A DNA stretch of 15,353 nt from Treponema sp. (GTDB lineage: Bacteria; Spirochaetota; Spirochaetia; Treponematales; Breznakiellaceae). Shown one piece after another: positions 6,349-12,471 of this stretch. Under the pieces are notes generated by a model. The model had not been told where the DNA came from, made no database searches, and was given only the letters and a program-made list of their open reading frames with translations. The position numbers and the translations under genes are program-made. Numbering within the stretch: position 1 is the stretch's first letter; the number at the start of each line of letters is the position of its first letter. The stretch lies in assembly GCA_009785045.1 (NCBI GenBank), contig WQXC01000030.1, positions 1 to 15,353 of the forward strand, read 5' to 3'.

Positions 6349-7932
6349 ATGGACTTCCGTTATGCGATATCATTTGTTTTTGAAGCTCACCTTCCTTTTG
6401 TAAGGGAGTACCATAAAGACGATAATTTTATGCAGGCAGGCGAAGAAGGCCGCTACTTTGAATACGTTTCCGAGACTCTCCTTCCGCTTCTTGATGTATT
6501 TTACAGGCTGGAAACGGATCACATCCCCTTCCGGCTGTCTCTGGCAATTTCTCCCATTCTTTGCCATTTATTAAGCGATGAACATCTTCAGAAAAAGTAT
6601 CTGACTTATGTTGATAAGCAAATTGAATTCGGCAGGCAGGAACTTGAACGCACGGCAAACACAGCCGAAAACAAACTTGCTCAGCTTTATTACAATACAA
6701 TTGTAGACAGAAGAATTGCATACACGGAACGGTACGAAAAAAATATTTTAAAAGCTTTTGATTTTTACAGGAAAAAAGGCAAAATAGAAATTCTTGCTTC
6801 CTGCGCAACTCATGCTTTTCTGCCGTTTATCAGCCAAAACCCTGAATCTTTGCAGGCACAAATGGAAATTCCTATTGCCGGTTACCGTAAATATTTTGCA
6901 GGTGCTCCTCAGGGGTTTTGGCTGCCGGAACTTGGCTGGACGTCTGCGCTGGAGTCGTACTTAAGGGACTATAATTATTCTTACACAATTGTAGAAAGCC
7001 ACGGTCTTTTATTCGGCAATCCCGCGCCGGATAAGGGTTGTTTTTTTCCGGTTAAAACATCTAACGGTACTTTTGTTCTTGCAAGAGATCTTCACGCTGT
7101 ACGCGAAATGGAAAAAATAACAAACGACGAACTGTACCGCAATAACGACAAGGATGTCGGCTACGAACTGCCGCCGGAGACGGTAAGCCAGTTTTTAAGC
7201 GCAGAAGGCGAAAGGCATAAAACTGGATACAAGTATTGGGCGCGCTTGAATAATGGATGTGCGTACGATCCAAAAGCAGCATCAGAAAAAATACCGGAGC
7301 ATGCAAGAACTTTCCTGGAAAACACAATTGCCAGGCTGGAGGAAGCTTCCGCGCATATGCAGGAAATTCCGTTAAGCCTGTATGCGCAAAATGCAAGTTA
7401 CTTTGGAAATCTTTGGTACGAAGGTCCGCAGTTTATAGAAACGCTGTTTCGGATGGCATCGGGATACAGAGAAATAAAGTTTGTGTGCCCAAGCGAATAT
7501 ATTTATAAACAGAATCTTTCTTCCATTCAGGTTGTTTCTCCGGAATTTTCTTCCTGTGGATTAAACGGTTATGCAGAAACATGGCTTGATGTTTCCAACG
7601 ACTGGATTTACCGGCATCTTACGCGTTCAATGGAACGAATGACTGAACTTGCAGAACGTTTCCCCGATGACACAGGTCTTAAGGAACGCGCTCTTAATCA
7701 GGCAGCAAGGGAAATATTACTTGCGCAGTCTTCGGACTGGCCGGCGCTTTTATACAAACAGGATTCGACAGAATACGCAAGGAACCAGGCAGAAAATGCG
7801 CTGCGCAATTTTACAACGATTTATGAAGCTCTTGGCAGCAACTATATCAGCACTGAATGGCTTACTACACTGGAACGCAGGCACAATATTTTCCCGAATA
7901 TTAATTACCGTGTGTTCAGACATAAAAAATAA
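6349..7932 (+). CDS. GH57-family 1,4-alpha-glucan branching-enzyme-like protein, catalytic acid/base apparently lost
   Basis: A 527-residue cytosolic protein with the layout of GH57 branching enzymes. The N-terminus FVFEAHLPFVRE matches the LHAHLPFVR motif, with the first His replaced by E12 and H14 kept. ASCATHAFLP (150-159) is the conserved TH motif, FWLPELGW puts the likely nucleophile at E194, and LLAQSSDWPALL (457-468) is the conserved helical C-terminal motif. At the expected acid/base motif DxELFGHWWxEGP, the protein reads NASYFGNLWYEGP (348-360), so the catalytic Asp appears to be N348 and the H/W pair is also changed. Either activity is altered or the protein has become a glucan-binding or regulatory relative (inference). 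It starts 2 bases after the DUF4912 stop and ends 9 bases before the stop of the convergent UPF0164 gene. Confidence 0.9.
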   Translation: MDFRYAISFVFEAHLPFVREYHKDDNFMQAGEEGRYFEYVSETLLPLLDVFYRLETDHIPFRLSLAISPILCHLLSDEHLQKKYLTYVDKQIEFGRQELERTANTAENKLAQLYYNTIVDRRIAYTERYEKNILKAFDFYRKKGKIEILASCATHAFLPFISQNPESLQAQMEIPIAGYRKYFAGAPQGFWLPELGWTSALESYLRDYNYSYTIVESHGLLFGNPAPDKGCFFPVKTSNGTFVLARDLHAVREMEKITNDELYRNNDKDVGYELPPETVSQFLSAEGERHKTGYKYWARLNNGCAYDPKAASEKIPEHARTFLENTIARLEEASAHMQEIPLSLYAQNASYFGNLWYEGPQFIETLFRMASGYREIKFVCPSEYIYKQNLSSIQVVSPEFSSCGLNGYAETWLDVSNDWIYRHLTRSMERMTELAERFPDDTGLKERALNQAAREILLAQSSDWPALLYKQDSTEYARNQAENALRNFTTIYEALGSNYISTEWLTTLERRHNIFPNINYRVFRHKK

Positions 7933-7941
7933 ATTGAATAA

Positions 7942-9210
7942 TTAGAAATCGAGCCTGTAAAGGTCTTCGATACGTTCTCTTAAATCTTCGCGATCTTCAA
8001 GCATTGCAAGGCTTTCTCTTGCAGGTTCATACTTTGGGTTAAGCCTGATAGCTTCTTCCCAGCATATTCTTGCATCGGTAAGGTTTCCCATCGAGTAGGC
8101 TTCAAGTCCTAAAAGGTACAGTTCATCAACTTCTTCCGATAACTGAGCGCGTCCGCTGTCTCCAAGATCCAGGCGTACCGCAAGGCTGATTCTGTTTAAC
8201 GGCTGTAACTGGGTAAGCAGGTCAAGTGAATAATTTACATCAAAAGAAATTTTATCCATGATGATAGCGCTGCCCACTGTGACACGGCTGCCTCCGGCTT
8301 TGTACATGACTCCCGCGCGCATTGATAAAAAATTTGTTACATTGGCAGATATACCTAAAGCCGCATACGGCAGTTCGGAAAGCGAAATGTCCATGAGGTT
8401 CAGCGGAAGATTAAAATCAAAAGCAAGGGTTAATGGGCGTATTGGTTTATACGAAACTGCCGCATTAACTACTGTAGGCAGGGGTTCTTCAAGCGCGGGA
8501 GGACCAAGGTTGCGGATTACAAGCGCTGCAGATGCGTTTTTTTCCCTGGAAGCATATGTTTTTAAAAAATTAAATCTTGTAAGTAAACCGATATCTGCCA
8601 TTGCCATTGCTGCAGACTGAGACATCCCGGAACCATCGATTTTTTTGTCCAGCTCGTCGGTGTAGTCCGGCATCATGCGGAAGGCGCCTTTTAGGCTCAT
8701 TCCAAGGGACAGCCCGGAAAAGTAGTATCCGGAGAAAAAGTTATAGGAAGCGTTTAAAATCGCCGCGCCTTCGGAATAATAGCCGCCGGAAACTCTTTCG
8801 CCGTAGTAGTTGTACTCGGTAAACGGCGTATACAGCCATTTTAGGCCTGCCGCTACGCCTAAATCCCCGAACCGGGTGGCGTAGGCAATGCCTTCTATCT
8901 TGGTATCGGCTATCCAGTTGTTGTGAAAAAATGCCAATTCCGACCTTTGAAGCATAGATGAACCGGCTGGGTTAAACTCCAGAAAGGAAACATCGTCGGC
9001 AATTGCAGAAAATGCTCCTGCCATGCCCTCGGAGCGGCCCCCCATGGGGATGTTTAGTATCGGAAAAGCGGTTAAACCTGCATTGTCGTCTATTCCGTAG
9101 ATATCGTTTAAATACCCGGTAATATTCCCATAGTTGTCTGCATCGGCAGCACCTACGGGTAAAAGAGAAAATGACAGTATCAGGCAAAAAACCGCTATTT
9201 TGAGTCGCAT
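7942..9210 (-). CDS. UPF0164-type outer-membrane beta-barrel (PorV/FadL-like) with C-terminal TPR
   Basis: A 422-residue exported protein. Residues 1-21 are a signal peptide (ending PVGA). The segment IPMGGRSEGMAGAFSAIADDVSFLEFNPAGSSML (54-87) is the hallmark of the UPF0164 and PorV-like families, which resemble the FadL outer-membrane channel. Residues about 90-355 consist of alternating amphipathic strands with aromatic belts (NYYGERVSGGYYSEG, YNFFSGYYFSGLSLG), fitting a beta-barrel. The last about 60 residues (from EEVDELYLLGLEAYSMG) form at least one TPR, which would face the periplasm and could dock a partner. Treponema pallidum carries several UPF0164 paralogues, so this family points to a treponeme. 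Ligand unknown; long-chain fatty acids are plausible by FadL analogy. No ribosome site precedes ATG 9210. It is divergent from the TPR gene at 9448. Confidence 0.88.
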   Translation of the reverse strand: MRLKIAVFCLILSFSLLPVGAADADNYGNITGYLNDIYGIDDNAGLTAFPILNIPMGGRSEGMAGAFSAIADDVSFLEFNPAGSSMLQRSELAFFHNNWIADTKIEGIAYATRFGDLGVAAGLKWLYTPFTEYNYYGERVSGGYYSEGAAILNASYNFFSGYYFSGLSLGMSLKGAFRMMPDYTDELDKKIDGSGMSQSAAMAMADIGLLTRFNFLKTYASREKNASAALVIRNLGPPALEEPLPTVVNAAVSYKPIRPLTLAFDFNLPLNLMDISLSELPYAALGISANVTNFLSMRAGVMYKAGGSRVTVGSAIIMDKISFDVNYSLDLLTQLQPLNRISLAVRLDLGDSGRAQLSEEVDELYLLGLEAYSMGNLTDARICWEEAIRLNPKYEPARESLAMLEDREDLRERIEDLYRLDF

Positions 9211-9216
9211 GTATAT

Positions 9217-9222
9217 AATATA
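9217..9222 (-). promoter_or_regulatory. Putative -10 element of the UPF0164 gene, 6 bases before the start codon
   Basis: TATATT read on the minus strand (9222-9217) ends 6 bases before ATG 9210 and there is no Shine-Dalgarno sequence nearby. This suggests a leaderless message. No convincing -35 is seen, and the area is a run of TA steps, so the exact register is uncertain. Confidence 0.35.
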
Positions 9223-9242
9223 TATCGGATTCCCTTAAAAAT

Positions 9243-9418
9243 AAAGTAGAACTGTGTGCTGAAAAGCCCCCCACAGGTGAAAGTAGAAATGTGTGCCTAT
9301 TAGTTGCATATGGTCTGGGTGCTGAAAAGTTCCCCCCTGAACGGAGTCTTTCCGGAGTGAAGGGGGGCTTTTCAGCACCCAGACCCTCTCAGGTAAATTT
9401 TAAGGCACACATTTCTAC
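9243..9418. repeat. Nested inverted-repeat element with a partial second copy, in a divergent intergenic region
   Basis: The outer arms GTAGAAATGTGTGCCT (9283-9298) and its exact complement (9403-9418) are 16 bp. The inner arms GGTCTGGGTGCTGAAAAG (9312-9329) and complement (9368-9385) are 18 bp perfect, extended by six C (9332-9337) facing six G (9362-9367). To the left, 9243-9272 carries a shorter version: AAAGTAGAACTGTGTGC (16 of 17 to 9280-9296) runs directly into TGAAAAGCCCCCC. GTGCTGAAAAGCCCCCC (9256-9272) is the exact complement of 9362-9378. The left copy looks like the full left arm with about 26 bases deleted between two GTGC repeats. The element lies between divergent gene starts, so it is not a simple terminator. 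A MITE-like or other dispersed repeat is the most likely reading. Confidence 0.88.
9312..9385. repeat. Inner long hairpin of the nested repeat
   Basis: The stem has 18 perfect base pairs, a 2-base TT bulge at 9330-9331, then six C-G pairs and one T-A pair. Its loop holds a small hairpin CGGA-gtctt-TCCG (9342-9354). If transcribed it would be an exceptionally stable RNA hairpin, and as DNA it can form a cruciform. No T-run follows on the plus strand, which argues against an intrinsic terminator. Confidence 0.9.
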
Positions 9419-9433
9419 GAAAAATTACGATAA

Positions 9434-9444
9434 TATAGTATAGT
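9434..9444 (+). promoter_or_regulatory. Putative overlapping -10 elements of the TPR protein gene
   Basis: Two TATAGT hexamers overlap at 9434-9439 and 9439-9444, ending 8 and 3 bases before ATG 9448. No Shine-Dalgarno sequence precedes any of the three in-frame ATGs (9448, 9454, 9460). The -35 position for the first hexamer falls inside the right outer arm of the nested repeat (about 9411-9416), so the repeat may influence this promoter. Confidence 0.35.
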
Positions 9445-9447
9445 AAT

Positions 9448-12400
9448 ATGGTAATGAATATGGCGAAGTGTGTCCCCAGATCGGCTATTTTTGTACTATT
9501 CCCGCTTTTATTGTTTTTTACCGTTATAGCTCCAGTTTACGGCAGCGGCGGCAGAGAAGCTGTGTTAACAAGAGCCGATTCCTTAATCGCCGAAAAAGAA
9601 TACGAAGAAGCGATACTGATTTTAAGCGATTTTGCCAGACGTAACCCTAATAATTTTGATCAGGCTCAGCAGCGGCTGCGCAAGATTTACCAGATACGCG
9701 ATGAGTTTAACCGCACGGCAGATGAGCTGATATGGACGCTTTTAAATGATCCTGAAAATAACGAACAGATCCTGGCATTAACAACCAAGCTCTACACTCT
9801 GGAAAAAGAAGACAGTCCTTTGCTTGCAAACTTTATTCACAGAACAAGAGATATAGCGCAGTTTAACGTTAGCAGAAACAGGCTGCGAAGCATTCTGGAA
9901 AGAGGCCGGGGATTCCTGGACAGAGGTGATTCTGCAGCCGCCATACAAGTCTATGCAGAAGGCATGGATTTTATGCGCGATGAATTTTTTGCGTCCGGTT
10001 ACGGAGACAGTATAGAAAATGATGTCCGGCGTGAAACAGAAAGAATAAACGCTGCGATGGCGGCTTTCTCACAGACAAGCGCGCAGATGAGTGCAATCTC
10101 TGCGGAATTATCCCGGGCTGTTGCTGCAGGTGACATAACAAGAATAAATGAAATAACAGGCAGATTAACGCCGGCAATCGACAGATTTATCGCTCTAAAG
10201 CAGGAGTTATACACAACTGATGTCACTTTCAACCGGATTTTAAATACGATAAGAGCAAGAGACCCGGAAATGATCGATCGAAATCATCTTTCGTTTCTTT
10301 TGATTGTAATTCATGGGCGCACAGAAGAAGATATACAGGAAGGAATGCTTGGCGCTTTTGATGCTTACTGGAGAAATGCAATTAATCCGGTTATTACAGC
10401 GGTTACAGAATATATCCAAAGAAGCAATGCCGCAGCCATTACAGCATTTAACGGCAGAAATTACGCTGCTGCAGCGGCTTCTCTGGACAGAACGGAAAGT
10501 TATGTGAACCTTTCTACGCTGCTGTTTGGGAGACACAGGCAGCTTATTTCCGGATCTGCACCGCAGACAATAACTCTTTTTGGCAATAATATTCTGCAGG
10601 CAGATATTCCGCCGTATCTGGAGATAAGAGCTTTAAGCGAAGCGAATAACGCGCTGTTACAGGCATCCAATGCCGGCTCACGTATGAATATTGATCGTTC
10701 GTCGTTTACGCGCTGGCAGGAAGGAACGATTAATACAACACAGGCGCTTAATAGCGAGCAGCAGACAAGAAGCAGTATTACCGGAATACAGAATTCCATA
10801 AGCAGCATAAGAACCAGCGCCACTCAGGCAAATACAGAAATTAACAGTTATCATACTACTGCACATATTACAAATACATTAACAGTTATAGAAACCCTGA
10901 GCACTGCCCTTCTTGCAGAAGAACGCCAGTCGGCTCAAAGATATTATAACATTGCGTATAACAGTCTTCAAAATAACCTTGTAGCCAGAAGAAGCGAACT
11001 TGAAAGAGGCAGAGCTCTTCTTAACGGAGAAAGCCGCACAAGCGCAAACGGCATTGTAACAGTTTACAGGTATCCAACCGAAGCGCTTGAAGAACTTACT
11101 GCCATGCTCTCAGCTTCCGCGATTGATCTGCAGGGAGGAAACGCTGCGTTGACGCAGTTCAGAAGCGAACCGGCGGCAATATCAAACTTTGAAGATATTT
11201 CCGGCACATTAACAAGACACCAGACGGCAGTTAATGAACTTACCGAAGTCCGCGCGCAGGGTCTGGCGCTTATCGAAACAGCGCGCACAAGATCGTCCCA
11301 GGCAGAAGCATTCAGGCAGGAAGGAGAGCGTCTCTTAAGGGAAGCCCAGGCTGCTTTCCAAAGACAGGATTACGATGTTGCAAGAGAAAGAATTCAAAGA
11401 GCATCGGACAGGTTTAATGATTCGCTGGAAATACAGGAATCAGCATCCCTGCGGCAAGTTCGTGACACGCAACTTGTCAGCCTTGGGCAGTCAATCAATA
11501 TAGCGGAAAACGAAAATATAATTACAGAAGTCCGTAATATGATTAATGCTGCGCGTAACTCATACTTTAACGGAAACTTTCAACAGGCGGAAGACAGCCT
11601 TTTAAGGGCAAGAAACAGATGGCGCGTAACAAACCCCGATGAAAACGAAGAAATTATTTATTGGCTTGGCATTGTACGCACTGCAATGTCAGCATCAAGC
11701 GACAGAGTAATTCCTCCAACTGCTCCGCTCTATGCGGAGATGAGCCAGCTTTTAAGTCAGGCGCAGAGAAATTATGAAGAAGGTGTCCGCCATATAAATG
11801 CAGGTCAGCGCGCTCTTGGAATTGCAAAGTTTGACGAAGCGCGGCAATTGGCAAGAGAAGTAAGATTGATGTTCCCGGTTAATCAGGAAGCCGGTATTTT
11901 AGAATTAAGAATAGAGCAATTTTTGGATCCGGCGGCTTTTAACGCAATGTTTGAACAGAGGGTAAGAACTGCCATTGCCGGAACAAGAATGCGCTCCATT
12001 GAAGCTTTTGCAGACCTTCAGAACCTTGCAGAAATAAATCCCCGGTATCCAAACATGAGAGCGATTTTAAATCAGGCGGAAATTGATATGGGTTACCGTC
12101 CGCCGCCGATTAACCCGGCAAACATTGCAAGATCAAACGAACTTACTGCTTCTGCAAGCAGGATCGTAGAAACAAACGCAACAGCTCAATACGAAGTTGC
12201 TCTTGCACAGTTAAACGAAGCAATTACTTTAAACCCCAACAATACACAGGCGCCGCAGGTAAGAGACAGACTGCTTAGCAGAATGAGTGTTCCCGGCGGC
12301 ATTGTATTATCAAGTGAAGACGAAGCCGAGTATCAAAGAGCATTACGCGAGCTTAACTCCGGCAATAACCTTGTGGCTCTTGCGCTTGTAGAAAGGCTCA

Positions 12401-12471
12401 TGCAGAATCCAAGAAACCGCAACATTACCAAACTGATAGAACTACATCGAAGGATACAATCTGTATTATGA
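9448..12471 (+). CDS. Large secreted helical protein with TPR-like repeats
   Basis: A 1007-residue exported protein that I do not recognise by name. Residues about 1-32 are a signal peptide (hydrophobic IFVLFPLLLFFTVIAPVYG); there is no lipobox cysteine. TPR-like helix pairs are visible at about 37-70 (ADSLIAEKEYEEAILILSDFARRNPNN), 150-172, 620-660 (LLREAQAAFQRQDYDVARERIQRA), 690-725 (RNSYFNGNFQQAEDSLLRARNRW), 775-810, 910-940 (YEVALAQLNEAITLNPNN) and 958-1000. The middle part (about 190-600) is long, helical and rich in Ala, Ser, Thr, Gln and Asn, with coiled-coil character. No catalytic motif is seen; a periplasmic scaffold or partner-binding role is likely (inference). Its stop TGA overlaps the next gene's ATG as ATGA, so translation of the two is coupled and their products probably work together. 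Any of the ATGs at 9448, 9454 or 9460 could be the start; 9448 is given. Confidence 0.87.
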   Translation: MVMNMAKCVPRSAIFVLFPLLLFFTVIAPVYGSGGREAVLTRADSLIAEKEYEEAILILSDFARRNPNNFDQAQQRLRKIYQIRDEFNRTADELIWTLLNDPENNEQILALTTKLYTLEKEDSPLLANFIHRTRDIAQFNVSRNRLRSILERGRGFLDRGDSAAAIQVYAEGMDFMRDEFFASGYGDSIENDVRRETERINAAMAAFSQTSAQMSAISAELSRAVAAGDITRINEITGRLTPAIDRFIALKQELYTTDVTFNRILNTIRARDPEMIDRNHLSFLLIVIHGRTEEDIQEGMLGAFDAYWRNAINPVITAVTEYIQRSNAAAITAFNGRNYAAAAASLDRTESYVNLSTLLFGRHRQLISGSAPQTITLFGNNILQADIPPYLEIRALSEANNALLQASNAGSRMNIDRSSFTRWQEGTINTTQALNSEQQTRSSITGIQNSISSIRTSATQANTEINSYHTTAHITNTLTVIETLSTALLAEERQSAQRYYNIAYNSLQNNLVARRSELERGRALLNGESRTSANGIVTVYRYPTEALEELTAMLSASAIDLQGGNAALTQFRSEPAAISNFEDISGTLTRHQTAVNELTEVRAQGLALIETARTRSSQAEAFRQEGERLLREAQAAFQRQDYDVARERIQRASDRFNDSLEIQESASLRQVRDTQLVSLGQSINIAENENIITEVRNMINAARNSYFNGNFQQAEDSLLRARNRWRVTNPDENEEIIYWLGIVRTAMSASSDRVIPPTAPLYAEMSQLLSQAQRNYEEGVRHINAGQRALGIAKFDEARQLAREVRLMFPVNQEAGILELRIEQFLDPAAFNAMFEQRVRTAIAGTRMRSIEAFADLQNLAEINPRYPNMRAILNQAEIDMGYRPPPINPANIARSNELTASASRIVETNATAQYEVALAQLNEAITLNPNNTQAPQVRDRLLSRMSVPGGIVLSSEDEAEYQRALRELNSGNNLVALALVERLMQNPRNRNITKLIELHRRIQSVL

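Noticed and set aside
7948..7972. Small hairpin near the GH57/UPF0164 junction
   Set aside because: Only 5 bp ATCGA/TCGAT plus 3 bp CCT/AGG around a loop, inside the UPF0164 coding region with no T-run; likely chance.
9312..9385. Intrinsic transcription terminator
   Set aside because: The hairpin is strong, but no U-run follows it on the plus strand and it lies between divergent gene starts, where no upstream transcript needs to end.
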